Assembly (NCBI GenBank): GCA_019638775.1
Contig: JAHBTD010000003.1
Coordinates: 434,001-498,000 of the forward strand
DNA from: Fimbriimonadaceae bacterium
GTDB taxonomy: Bacteria > Armatimonadota > Fimbriimonadia > Fimbriimonadales > Fimbriimonadaceae
Reading direction: 5' to 3'
Length of the DNA stretch: 64,000 nt
Positions 28,038 through 36,733 of the stretch are shown here, in pieces; position 1 is the stretch's first letter; each line of letters opens with the position of its first letter. The notes beneath the pieces are model-generated. The model worked only from the letters and a program-made list of their open reading frames with translations, ran no database searches and had not been told where the DNA came from. The position numbers and the translations under genes are program-made.

Positions 28038-29312
28038 CTAGCCAATCCCCTCGGTTGCAGCCTGGAGCATTGCCTTGGCAAACAGGTCAATCTCCTTCAC
28101 GGTTGTGTACACGTTTGGCGAAACCCTGATGCCCGAAAACTCAGGCTGAGCAATCGTGGTCACAAAGATGCCGTGCTTCGACCACAGCCACTCGGCGAGC
28201 TTCCCTTGTTCGATCCCTTCAATACCCACCGTACACAGGGCACAAGAAAGGGAAGGGTCGAGGTTGGTGTGAAACTGCACCTTGGGGTGGCTGGATAGCC
28301 TATCGGTCCAACGCTTGCGAAGGTAGAGAAAACGCGCTGTCTTCCTTTCTTGCCCAATCAGCTCATGGAAGGTAAGCGCCTCAGCTATGGCGTTATGATT
28401 CGCCGCCGGATGCGTCCCAATTTCCTCAAATTTGCGAATGTCGTCCACTTGCTTGTCGCCAGAAGCCATCAACGACCACAGCTTGCCAATATTCGCTTTT
28501 TTCACGTGGAGCATCCCCGTGCCAATAGGGGCGAGAAGCCATTTGTGCAGGGAAACTCCATAGTATTCGGCTTGGGTCGACTGCACTGTTGATGGGATCT
28601 GGGCAAAAGCATGCGCCCCATCGACGATGACGGGGATGCCGTGCCGTTTGCCAAGGTCGCAAACCTGAGCGCTGGGAAAGATGAGGCCATTGAGGAAGCT
28701 GACGTGGCTAAAGAGGATGAGCTTGGTTTTTGGCGTGATGCCGCCTTCGATGGCCTTGGTAAGTTCGGCGGGACTGTTGGGCTTGTGGGGGACACTAACC
28801 TGAACCATCCTAATCCCCTCACGTCTTTCACGCTGCTGGATGGTGGTGATCATGCGCGGGTAGTCGAGTGATGTCGTCAGCACCTCGTCACCCGGTTTCA
28901 GGTCAAAGCCAAACAAACAATTCTCCAAAGACTCGCTAGCGTTGCGGGTGATGGCAATCTCCTCCGCATCGCAGCCGAAGGTGTTAGCAAGCCGTCGCCT
29001 CACCGATTCGATTTGCGGCTCTAGGTGTCGCCACATAAAGTAGCTTGGCGCTTGGTTGGAGTATTCCAAGTACCGTCGCATCGCCTCTTGCACCACTCTC
29101 GGGGACGGCGACACGCCGCCGTTATTGAGGTTGATCATCGTTCGGTCGAGGGTGAATGCCTCCTGAATCTGCATCCAGAAGTCTTCATCCTGTGCGGCTT
29201 GGAGAGGATCGTTGGCAACGCGGTCGATCCACTTCCCGACGATGTCAAGGGTCTCATTTCGAAAAGCGATTCCAGCAAGGCCGGTGGCAATCAGCGTGCG
29301 TCGTGTGACCAT
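28038..29312 (-). CDS. Class V aminotransferase-like protein with Tat signal
   Basis: 424 residues of the isopenicillin-N-epimerase/cysteine-desulfurase-like fold-type I PLP group. PLP-site features are NASESLENC, LILFSHVSFLNG, VIVDGAHAFAQIP and SLHKWLLAP, where the Lys forms the Schiff base. The N-terminus MVTRRTLIATGLAGIAF resembles a twin-arginine export signal, so the enzyme may be folded with its cofactor in the cytoplasm and exported. The substrate is unknown. It precedes coaD on the same strand. Confidence 0.85.
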   Translation of the reverse strand: MVTRRTLIATGLAGIAFRNETLDIVGKWIDRVANDPLQAAQDEDFWMQIQEAFTLDRTMINLNNGGVSPSPRVVQEAMRRYLEYSNQAPSYFMWRHLEPQIESVRRRLANTFGCDAEEIAITRNASESLENCLFGFDLKPGDEVLTTSLDYPRMITTIQQRERREGIRMVQVSVPHKPNSPAELTKAIEGGITPKTKLILFSHVSFLNGLIFPSAQVCDLGKRHGIPVIVDGAHAFAQIPSTVQSTQAEYYGVSLHKWLLAPIGTGMLHVKKANIGKLWSLMASGDKQVDDIRKFEEIGTHPAANHNAIAEALTFHELIGQERKTARFLYLRKRWTDRLSSHPKVQFHTNLDPSLSCALCTVGIEGIEQGKLAEWLWSKHGIFVTTIAQPEFSGIRVSPNVYTTVKEIDLFAKAMLQAATEGIG

Positions 29313-29360
29313 TAATCAGGGGATTCGGCGCAGAGCGGGGGAGTCCTGCTGGGAAGGGTT

Positions 29361-29409
29361 GGCAAGTAGCCCTCAGGTGGTCGGCAAGTAGCTGGCAGGT
29401 AGTTCAAGC
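29361..29409 (-). repeat. 11-bp-period degenerate repeat array (inverted copy)
   Basis: Four to five 11-bp units read on the minus strand as variants of CCTGCCAGCTA and CTTGCCGACCA. It is the inverted counterpart of the array at 29432-29473, separated by 22 bp, so the pair can form a long imperfect hairpin. Confidence 0.75.
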
Positions 29410-29431
29410 ACTGAAAGCTATCTCAAAACAA

Positions 29432-29473
29432 CTTGACGACCACTTGCCAACCATATGCCAACTACCTGCCGAC
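29432..29473 (+). repeat. 11-bp-period degenerate repeat array
   Basis: Units CTTGACGACCA, CTTGCCAACCA, TATGCCAACTA and the partial CCTGCCGAC. The same unit family occurs at 39118-39170. It ends 10 bp before the stop of the ABC permease gene. Confidence 0.78.
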
Positions 29474-29482
29474 GCATCTCCC

Positions 29483-31051
29483 CTACCTCTCCCCCGGCAG
29501 AACAATGCCCTTCATGATCACGCCCTGGGCAGCAAGGAACACCACGAGCGTGGGGATTGCGGCAACGGTTAGCGCAGCCATGACGACAGCCCTCGGCGCC
29601 ACGTTCTGCAATTGGTATATCCAGACCATTAACGTCCACATCCGCTGATCCTGCGCCACCAGGAAGGCATACATAAACGAGCTGTAAGCCCCCATAAAGG
29701 CGATCAAGGCCAGATACCCAAGAACAGGTCGCGAAAGCGGAATCGCGATCCGCATCATCATCGTCGTCTCTTTAGCGCCGTCAAGCTGACCTGCCTCAAA
29801 CAGCTCGGAGGGGAGCGAGTCGAAGAAGCCCTTCAACAAAAAGATCATGTATCCCGACGCCGCCCCCGGCAAAACCAACGCCCAGAAGGTGTTCAGCATC
29901 CCAAAATCTTTCAGCATCAAAAAGGACGGGATCATCGCAACTTCGGCAGGGAAGGCCATAGTCGCGAGTAGAAAGAGCAGAATCTTCGCCGATGCCTTGA
30001 TGGGGAACCGTGAAAGCGCGTAAGCCGCCAATGGATTGATGATGAGCTGACTTCCGATGGCAAGCAGACAGAAGATCGCTGTATTCCAAAGCGCACGCCC
30101 ATTGATAACGATGTATTCGATAACGTAGGTGTAGTTGCGGGCGGCAAACTCGCGCCGGATCTCACTCGCCTTGCTGGCAACAAAGGCACGTTCGTAAGCC
30201 TCAATCGGCATGGGCTCTTGGCTCACGGTCGCCCAAGTCGCTTCAGAGGCTCCGTTCTTGTATCGTTCCGGCAGCCAGTTGGCATAAAAATCGTCGAGCA
30301 CCGGTCCACCGCGCGGGAGCGTGATCTGATCAAAGTTCTCAGCCTCACCAACCACAATCGGCGGCACATTCGCTAGCTGATTTTGATATTTGCTTTTTAA
30401 GTAGTCTTGGAAGAGCTTCTGCTCCCGAATCGGCACCCGAAATTCAGCCGGAAGCGACCGCTTAAAGACAAGCCACTCGCGATACTTCACCGTATCCTTA
30501 GCCTTCCAAACTTTGCGCTCCAGCATCTCGGCAGGCGGGGAGACTGTCCTAAAGTCAATGTTCTCTTCGATGTAGGCCTTGTTGAGAGCGTTAATATCGT
30601 TGCTGTATTTCTCGCGCAGCCAAGCTTGGTATTCGGCGTTGAGTCGACTTGTCACTTGTGTCGAAGCAAGACGAAATCCCGCATTCCAATAATCAAGGGG
30701 GAGTTCCTCAAGAAACTTCACGTAAGTTGCAATGCGATCCGGAGTGGCTTCTTCTCCGGTACGGGTCGTTGCAATCATCGTCGCATCGCCCGCGTACTTG
30801 TCGTCCAAGTACTTATTCAGAAGCGATCCCTTGGCGAGCTGTCCGTCCTCATCCATCTCCGCAACGTTGCTCCAGTATTCGGGGATGAGTTGATTGTCGT
30901 TTTGATCGGTCGAGCCCTTAAAGCCCGTCGAAAGCATCAAGAGGAACGGATAGACAGTGGTGATGGCACCAGCGGTCAGGATCAGATACAGCATGCCCAT
31001 CGCGAAGCGCGCGCGTGGTCTTTTCCTCCCGACCCTGTTGACGAGGCCCAT
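29483..31051 (-). CDS. MalG-type ABC sugar permease with large insertion
   Basis: 522 residues, against about 280 for the family. TM1 (about 18-40) is followed by an extra segment of about 270 residues (45-315), then the usual five-helix permease core from ALWNTAIFCLL (about 320) with the EAA loop EAGQLDGAKETTMMMRIAIP. The insertion would be extracytoplasmic. It contains three similar short segments: YQAWLREKYSN (141-151), FQDYLKSKYQN (214-224) and FYANWLPERYKN (255-266). No partner permease, ATPase or solute-binding protein is adjacent. The substrate is probably a sugar by family. Confidence 0.88.
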   Translation of the reverse strand: MGLVNRVGRKRPRARFAMGMLYLILTAGAITTVYPFLLMLSTGFKGSTDQNDNQLIPEYWSNVAEMDEDGQLAKGSLLNKYLDDKYAGDATMIATTRTGEEATPDRIATYVKFLEELPLDYWNAGFRLASTQVTSRLNAEYQAWLREKYSNDINALNKAYIEENIDFRTVSPPAEMLERKVWKAKDTVKYREWLVFKRSLPAEFRVPIREQKLFQDYLKSKYQNQLANVPPIVVGEAENFDQITLPRGGPVLDDFYANWLPERYKNGASEATWATVSQEPMPIEAYERAFVASKASEIRREFAARNYTYVIEYIVINGRALWNTAIFCLLAIGSQLIINPLAAYALSRFPIKASAKILLFLLATMAFPAEVAMIPSFLMLKDFGMLNTFWALVLPGAASGYMIFLLKGFFDSLPSELFEAGQLDGAKETTMMMRIAIPLSRPVLGYLALIAFMGAYSSFMYAFLVAQDQRMWTLMVWIYQLQNVAPRAVVMAALTVAAIPTLVVFLAAQGVIMKGIVLPGER

Positions 31052-31463
31052 CAGAGATTATTATGCGCGGTTGGGTGATCGGAGTTGGGAGCTTAAGGCA
31101 TGGAGCTCGGAGTTGGGCACAGATCTCGGACTTTGATTGTCCGTGCATGCCACGTTCCAAGGAGACACCTCGGAAAGCAATGGCGTTCTAGCAGTCAGGC
31201 ATTTCCGAGTGTAGTCTTCATTCCCCTTACAACCCTTACTCCTTACGATCCTTACACGAAGGGCGGAGATGTGCCTTGTATTCAATCAGGGATTATTTTC
31301 AGCCCCATAAATCTACCAGCCAGCAAAAATACGTAAAATCCAGGTAATTTTACCAGGTATTCCCGGCAGGAATACCTGGAAAGACATTTGTGAGGATGTC
31401 ACGCGATGCAACTGGAGCAAGAAGCACCGGCCAAGTCACGTTTCACGGAGGAACACAACCACA
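31052..31463. other. Flagellin upstream region with repeats and palindromes
   Basis: 412 bp without a gene. TCGGAGTTGGG occurs twice near 31077 and 31107. CCTTAC occurs four times at 31225-31255 with 7-9 bp spacing. 31344-31355 is a GGTAA/TTACC palindrome, immediately followed by the perfect 11-bp inverted repeat at 31353-31379. GGAGG at about 31446 is the flagellin Shine-Dalgarno. No clear sigma-28 promoter was recognised. Confidence 0.6.
31353..31379 (+). promoter_or_regulatory. Perfect inverted repeat in flagellin leader
   Basis: CCAGGTATTCC at 31353-31363 and its complement at 31369-31379 around a 5-nt loop, 85 bp before the flagellin ATG and without a T-tract. It could be an operator or an mRNA-stabilising hairpin. 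Confidence 0.55.
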
Positions 31464-32909
31464 ATGTCATTCAGAGTGAACACGAACGTTGCTGCAATGA
31501 ACGCGCTTCGCAACGTTTCAAACACAAACATGGACTTCAGCAAGTCGATCACGCGTCTTTCGACCGGCTTGCGCATCAACTCTGCCGCGGACGATCCCGC
31601 TGGCCTGATCATCTCTGAGAGCTTCCGCGCTCAGTTGTCCGGTATTGATGCGGCAACCCGCAACAACCAGGACGCCGTCAACATGGTTAAGACCGCAGAG
31701 GGCGCTCTCGACGAAGTCAACCGACTTCTTCGCGATGCTCGCTCACTGTCCGTCTCTTCGGCGAACACCGGTACCCTGAACTCCTCGCAGCTTCAGGCAA
31801 ACCAGAACCAGCTCAACTCGATCGTGAACTCGATCACACGAATCGCTCAGCAGACCCAGTTTGGAACCAAGAAGTTGCTCGATGGCAGCGCCGGCGTCCA
31901 GGCTTCGGTTACCAGCTCGGCAAACGTTTCGTCGATGTACTTCAGCGGTCAGTTCAGCGGTGGAGCTATCACCACGAACTCACTCGTGACGATGACTGTG
32001 ACGACAAGCGCAACCCAGGGAACCATCGCTGGTGCGACGATCTACACAGCCACAACCGACACAGTTGCTGCAGGCCAGCTCTCGATCAACGGCTACACGT
32101 TCAACACGACGTCGGCCACCACGATCGGCGACCTGATCAACCAGATCAACAACGTCTCCGCACAGACCGGCGTCACCGCCGACCTGACAAGCGGCACGGG
32201 CGTCACCTTGACGACAACCGAATACGGTACAAAGGGCAGCATCGTTCTTTCGGATGCCACCGGCATCTTGAACACGGCGGGCACGACCACAGCAGCGGGT
32301 ACAAACGCAATCGCTACAGTCGTGATCGACACGAACGGCGCGACAGCCGGCGGTCTCAGCACAGTCACCTTCACCGGTGGACGCAGCGGAGCAAGCGGCC
32401 TCGTCCTTTCCGACAACGACGGCAACTCGATCTCGATCACCCCGGGTGCATCGACATCGGCAACCGGCATCGGTTACCTCAGCGTGGGTTCGGCAACGTT
32501 CCAGGTCGGCGGCAACGCTAACCAGACAGCCAACCTTTCGCTCGGCAACTTCGTCGCCAGCCAGCTTGGATCGGGTGTGGTTGCAGGTCTAAACCTCAGC
32601 AACCTCGACATCACGAGCCAGGACGGTTCGACGAACGCCATGAAGGTTATCGACCAGGCGATCAACGATATCTCCCGAGCACGAGGCGAGATGGGCTCGT
32701 TCCAGCGCAACATTCTGGACTCGAACATCCGCGCCCTCGGCGTCGCCCGAGAGAACCTGTCGGCCAGCGAATCCTCGATCCGCGACACCGACATCGCAAG
32801 CGAAATGACTCAGTTCACCAAGCTCCAGATTCTGCAGCAGTCCGGTCTGTCAGTTCTGGCACAAGCGAACTCAGCACCGCAACAGGTCTTGGCACTCCTC
32901 CGAGGCTAA
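31464..32909 (+). CDS. fliC: Flagellin
   Basis: 481 residues. The conserved N-terminal D0/D1 region (MSFRVNTNVAAMNALRNV, then RLSTGLRINSAADDPAGL) and the C-terminal D1/D0 region (LGVARENLSASESSIRDTDI, then ILQQSGLSVLAQANSAPQQV and LALLRG) are both intact, so it should assemble into a filament. The middle 260 residues are Thr/Ala/Gly-rich and variable, as expected for exposed domains. No other flagellar gene lies nearby; it is a monocistron with its own terminator. Confidence 0.96.
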   Translation: MSFRVNTNVAAMNALRNVSNTNMDFSKSITRLSTGLRINSAADDPAGLIISESFRAQLSGIDAATRNNQDAVNMVKTAEGALDEVNRLLRDARSLSVSSANTGTLNSSQLQANQNQLNSIVNSITRIAQQTQFGTKKLLDGSAGVQASVTSSANVSSMYFSGQFSGGAITTNSLVTMTVTTSATQGTIAGATIYTATTDTVAAGQLSINGYTFNTTSATTIGDLINQINNVSAQTGVTADLTSGTGVTLTTTEYGTKGSIVLSDATGILNTAGTTTAAGTNAIATVVIDTNGATAGGLSTVTFTGGRSGASGLVLSDNDGNSISITPGASTSATGIGYLSVGSATFQVGGNANQTANLSLGNFVASQLGSGVVAGLNLSNLDITSQDGSTNAMKVIDQAINDISRARGEMGSFQRNILDSNIRALGVARENLSASESSIRDTDIASEMTQFTKLQILQQSGLSVLAQANSAPQQVLALLRG

Positions 32910-32938
32910 GAATTCCTGCTCGCATAGCATCCTAGATG

Positions 32939-32970
32939 GCCGGCTCGAAAGAGCCGGTCTCTATTTGTAT
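32939..32970 (+). terminator. Terminator after flagellin
   Basis: A GCCGGCTC/GAGCCGGT stem with a GAAA tetraloop at 32939-32958 is followed by a T-rich stretch about 30 bp after the flagellin stop. Confidence 0.8.
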
Positions 32971-33271
32971 TTGAGCCCCCAAATTTTATACACATCCTCC
33001 AAAACAACCGAACGAATGGAGGCACAAAGCCCATCTTTAATTTGTGCCACACATGCTCATCGAAGCGCGACTATGAGTCGTACTCGGCAGTGTGCGGTGG
33101 ACTTCACCAAACTAAAAGATAGATTTACCTACCCAAACCATAGACGCCGTAAAGGCGTGAAAACCGGGGGCAATCTTGTTGCATGAGGCAAACGCCAGAG
33201 TGCGCAGGAATCGCAATCTCCGGAAGCGCTCACTCGGTCCTTGTCTGCGCAGCACGACGAGGACCATTTTT
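32971..33271. other. Intergenic region, no recognised feature
   Basis: About 300 bp between flagellin and the convergent RtcA-like gene. A small ACGCC/GGCGT hairpin is near 33143-33158. I looked for a GEMM (c-di-GMP) riboswitch and did not find the consensus. Confidence 0.4.
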
Positions 33272-34333
33272 TTATTTGCGGATTGTCACCGCACCAGGTT
33301 GGTCAACAGAACCCTTGATGGTAATGCGAATCGGCAGGAGCTGCTTGATGACCCAAACCATACTCAAAAACCGCTCCGTCAGCCGGGGCACTTTAAAAGA
33401 AGAGTCGCTTTGGGCAACCACAGCCGTGAGAAGGATCTGATCGGCAAGGTAAGAATCCAATGTCGCATCGGTCTTCATCCAATCCAAGAACGCGCCGAAA
33501 GCTTGCTGACAAACCGCCTCCATCCGCAGACCCTTAACGCCCATCGCGGTCGAGCCCCCGAGCCCGCGCTCAAACTCGGACCAGACCGTAACGTAAGCGC
33601 CGGGTGACTTCGAGTTCACCACAACCTCGTCGATGGTGAGCGGAATACTCGCATCTCTTGCCAACTTCTCAAGGTGTGCAACCCCACGCGCCGCCACATC
33701 CTTCGACAACTCCGAAGTTGCGATTGTCGCTCGACATTCAACTAGCTCTCCCCGAGAAGCCCACTGGATGCCCTCAATGACACTGGGCTCAACTTCAAGG
33801 TGCACCTCTCCCCGCGATCCCCTTCCAAATCCAGCAAGCACCATGTCGGAATACGCATACAGCCCCATGCGTCGGTTCAGCGCCAAGGTGACCTGAGAGA
33901 AATAGTCGTATGTGAGAATCCCGTGCCCATAGGTCTCACCAGGGGCGTCAATCGAAGAGAACGCGCCCGTCCGAGCAAGAATTGGCAGAAGCGTGTTCAA
34001 CACCAAACACGCGCTCGCGCTGCCCGTTCCGTTGGCTGCGTCGGCGATATCGATTCGCTGGCTCAGCGCCTTCACCCGTGATTTGGGACGGAAAGTGACC
34101 TCGTGCGAGCCAACCTGAGCGCCTACTGTCTCCGCTTTGCAAACAGCCGCCAGCCCACGTAGAATGGTCAGGTCTTCATCGTTTAGCCCTGGAAACTTGG
34201 TTCGACCACGCACGGCAGAAACCTGCACAGGCTGTTGGGTCAGAGTCGACATCACAAGGACGGTGCGGAGCAGCGCGCCTCCGCCTTCGCCATAAGAACC
34301 GTCGATCTGGATGGGCGCCGATATCTCGCGCAT
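33272..34333 (-). CDS. RNA 3'-phosphate cyclase-like protein lacking the catalytic His
   Basis: 353 residues spanning the whole RtcA fold: IQIDGSYGEGGGALLRTVL at the N-terminus, RGRTKFPGL, GSASACLVLNTLLP and YLADQILLTAVVAQ, ending WVIKQLLPIRITI. RtcA converts RNA 3'-phosphate to 2',3'-cyclic phosphate through a His-AMP intermediate. Aligned by eye with E. coli RtcA, the nucleophile region (CHLLTNIAVVERFLP) corresponds to TERFLSMVWVIKQLLP here, so the His is replaced by Arg321. The GGGQ glutamine is also Ala20. It may be inactive for cyclisation, like eukaryotic Rcl1. The start overlaps the stop of the Cys-rich membrane protein gene. No RtcB is nearby. Confidence 0.82.
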   Translation of the reverse strand: MREISAPIQIDGSYGEGGGALLRTVLVMSTLTQQPVQVSAVRGRTKFPGLNDEDLTILRGLAAVCKAETVGAQVGSHEVTFRPKSRVKALSQRIDIADAANGTGSASACLVLNTLLPILARTGAFSSIDAPGETYGHGILTYDYFSQVTLALNRRMGLYAYSDMVLAGFGRGSRGEVHLEVEPSVIEGIQWASRGELVECRATIATSELSKDVAARGVAHLEKLARDASIPLTIDEVVVNSKSPGAYVTVWSEFERGLGGSTAMGVKGLRMEAVCQQAFGAFLDWMKTDATLDSYLADQILLTAVVAQSDSSFKVPRLTERFLSMVWVIKQLLPIRITIKGSVDQPGAVTIRK

Positions 34334-35421
34334 TAGATTTTGAGCTTGAAGATCAGATACTCAACGACGCGGATGGTATAAGCGAGCGCTACCACCACCA
34401 AGCACACCAGGAGAATCTCCTGGAAGGGAATTCCTGACTGTTGGACCTGCTGCTCCACCGCGCCACCCTTCTGATAGGTGAGTCTTCCCAGGATTCGGTC
34501 GATCGTATTCAGCAGATTGCCAGCCATCGTAAGCAACGGCCCACGGAACAAGAGGTAAAGCAGCACCCAGCCAATCATGACCGTGGGCATGGCGAGCTTG
34601 TACTTATGCTTTTGGTGCTCGTTGTAAATGACGCATTGGCGGCATCGCTCTGCCTTCTGCCCGTCACTAAGCTTATGATTTCGCGGGATATAGTTTGAAG
34701 CCGCAACCGAATCCTTGGGGATCGTCTTGCCCGCCATCGCATCGCGGATGACCTGCTCTTCGCACATACACCCGACGCGCTCCTTCCAACAAGTGCGACG
34801 GCTATGGTAAATCGGACAAGATTCGCGGACAAACTTTCGGCAGAAGGGAAGTTGGTAGCACTTGCCCATAAAGATGTTCTGCTTGTCGGCCTCCTCCTTC
34901 ATCCCTTTGCCGTACTTCAGCTGATCCAGTCGCGAGCCAATCGTTGTTCTCTGCTTGACGCGGGCCGCAATATCCGTCACCAGAACAACCACACCGATAA
35001 TGCCAGACCAGATTCCGCCTGCCTGAACAGCCGCTAAAGCCGCCTGTCCCACATCTCCGGGGGTGTTGCCCCCAGAAAGCAGGTTCGGAACGTACAACGG
35101 AGCAAAGTAAAGAGCCGCAGCAAAGCCGAGTTGCAAAACTCCAAGAACCTCTTCACCCCAAAAAAGTGAGGCGCTTCCCACATACGCAGATAAGGTGCCT
35201 GCAATAAGCAGAGTTTGGAATAGCTGAATATTGCTCTTGGCCTGCTCGGCGCTGCCGGGGCTGTTGCCGCCGCTGAAGGCTGAGTAAGTAAAGATCAGCG
35301 CGGCTATGGCCAGTACGGAAACCACGACACCAGCCCAAAACAAAAATCGGCTGGCGTTTTCAATCAGCGCGGCAATAAAGTCGCTGCGGGTGGTATCCGG
35401 GCCATAAGGCTGTTTCTTCAT
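34333..35421 (-). CDS. Membrane protein with cysteine-rich cytoplasmic-type domain
   Basis: 362 residues. Hydrophobic helices lie at about 25-47, 66-90, 93-115 and 133-153, with two more at about 278-298 and 335-357. Between the fourth and fifth is a soluble region of 120 residues carrying eight cysteines (C188, C194, C202, C211, C218, C220, C260, C263) and charged residues, consistent with zinc or an Fe-S cluster. I do not recognise the family. It is coupled to the RtcA-like gene by a TAATG overlap. Confidence 0.72.
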   Translation of the reverse strand: MKKQPYGPDTTRSDFIAALIENASRFLFWAGVVVSVLAIAALIFTYSAFSGGNSPGSAEQAKSNIQLFQTLLIAGTLSAYVGSASLFWGEEVLGVLQLGFAAALYFAPLYVPNLLSGGNTPGDVGQAALAAVQAGGIWSGIIGVVVLVTDIAARVKQRTTIGSRLDQLKYGKGMKEEADKQNIFMGKCYQLPFCRKFVRESCPIYHSRRTCWKERVGCMCEEQVIRDAMAGKTIPKDSVAASNYIPRNHKLSDGQKAERCRQCVIYNEHQKHKYKLAMPTVMIGWVLLYLLFRGPLLTMAGNLLNTIDRILGRLTYQKGGAVEQQVQQSGIPFQEILLVCLVVVALAYTIRVVEYLIFKLKI

Positions 35422-35478
35422 CTGTTCGAACGGGGCCCCTCGTTGCTATGACGTGCAAAAGCGTCAGTTGGCACACAA

Positions 35479-36045
35479 CTACTTTTTGACGCGCTCCAGA
35501 TAGGTATCCGTTCGCGTATCGACCTTGACAATATCTCCCTCATTAATGTGGAAGGGCACGTTCACAACGGCGCCCGACTCTAGCTTGGCAGGTTTGTTGC
35601 TGCCGCTGACCGTATCCCCCTTGAAGCCGGGGTCGGTTTCAACAACCGCCATCTCAACGAAGGGCGGAAGCTCGTAACCGAGCACCTGACCGTCAGCCAC
35701 AACTGCGCTGACTTCTAAGTCCTCTTTAAGATACTTAATCTGGTCTCCAAAAGCATCTGCCGGCACAGGGTCTTGCTCATAAGTTTCCAAATCCATGAGC
35801 ACCAGTTCGTCACCTTGTCGGTATAGATACTGCATCTTACGTTTTTCAAGGAACGCGGTTTCTACTTTTTCGCCAGACCTATAAGTTTTTTCGATAACGT
35901 TGCCATTACGTAGTCGGCGCAGTCTCGTTCGCACAAACGCTCCACCCTTGCCGGGCTTCACGTGCTGGAACTCGATAATCTGATAAACCTCGCCATCTTG
36001 GTAGATGGCTAAACCGTTCTTGAAGTCGCTGGTATCCGATGCCAA
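35479..36045 (-). CDS. efp: Elongation factor P
   Basis: 188 residues in the standard three-domain arrangement. The N-terminal SH3-like domain has VYQIIEFQHVKPGKGGAFVR, with the tip Lys in PGKGGAF that is modified in some bacteria. The C-terminal OB domain ends VNVPFHINEGDIVKVDTRTDTYLERV. EF-P relieves ribosome stalling at polyproline motifs. No lysyl modification gene (epmA/epmB) is visible here. GAGGAG lies upstream of the ATG with long spacing. Confidence 0.96.
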   Translation of the reverse strand: MASDTSDFKNGLAIYQDGEVYQIIEFQHVKPGKGGAFVRTRLRRLRNGNVIEKTYRSGEKVETAFLEKRKMQYLYRQGDELVLMDLETYEQDPVPADAFGDQIKYLKEDLEVSAVVADGQVLGYELPPFVEMAVVETDPGFKGDTVSGSNKPAKLESGAVVNVPFHINEGDIVKVDTRTDTYLERVKK

Positions 36046-36214
36046 ATGCTTTCTCCTCGGGCCTGCAATGAGCCGAAATCGCGCCCATAGGATAGCACAC
36101 CCGCAGACTCAATCGCAGGACATGACCGGTTCAAACCATACTTTCCGGTACAGATTTTCTTGGCCTGGTTCCTCAGATGAGTGGTTCGCCGCGCCCCGAT
36201 TGTTCAGGCCGAAT

Positions 36215-36652
36215 TCAGGCCACCGCGTCAGGCTTCGTAAGGCGGGAAGCGATATACCAAGTCAAACTGAGGGCAGTGATCGCAAGGATGCCGTACACAA
36301 AAGGCTTGTGGACGAAGTAACAAGAAACTCCGATGCAGAGCCAGATCATTGTAATCGCAACGACCTTTGTGCGTCTGCGGATCCACTTGTTCTCATCCCA
36401 ATCTCGTAGTGTTGGGCCAACAATTCTATGCTGCAGAAGCCAATTCTCGAGTCTCTCGCTGCTGCGCTTGAAAGCCCATAGCGCGAGGATGAAGAAAATG
36501 GTCGAAGGCATAACGGGCACGAATAGTCCGAGGGTGCCCAGCCCCACGAAGAGAATGCCGGAAGTAAGGAAAAGCCCACGCCGTACACCCGTCCTGCGTT
36601 GCGGCTGTACGGCAGCAACGTTTGGGCTTGATTGAACGGGAGTTTCAGCCAT
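36215..36652 (-). CDS. YbaN/DUF454 family inner-membrane protein
   Basis: About 145 residues from ATG 36652 (the frame is open to 36694). The family motif runs LGTLGLFVPVMPSTIFFILA, then WAFKRSSERLENWLLQH and VGPTLRDWDENKWI, followed by two more hydrophobic segments and ending in SRLTKP. Such proteins are small multi-pass membrane proteins of unknown role. Nothing in the context suggests a function. Confidence 0.82.
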   Translation of the reverse strand: MAETPVQSSPNVAAVQPQRRTGVRRGLFLTSGILFVGLGTLGLFVPVMPSTIFFILALWAFKRSSERLENWLLQHRIVGPTLRDWDENKWIRRRTKVVAITMIWLCIGVSCYFVHKPFVYGILAITALSLTWYIASRLTKPDAVA

Positions 36653-36733
36653 CCTACTGCAAATGGTGACATACGGGGAAGCTCCCCGCCGCACATGCCT
36701 AACGATGGCTTGCTTCTTTTGACGAAATATGGA

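Noticed and set aside
32093-32470. Minus-strand frame in flagellin, Val/Pro-rich
   Set aside because: A shadow of the Thr/Ala-rich flagellin centre; no start signal or neighbour support.
32971-33271. Possible c-di-GMP (GEMM) riboswitch after flagellin
   Set aside because: Conserved GGCAAA and GCAAAGC elements with the right pairing were not found on either strand.
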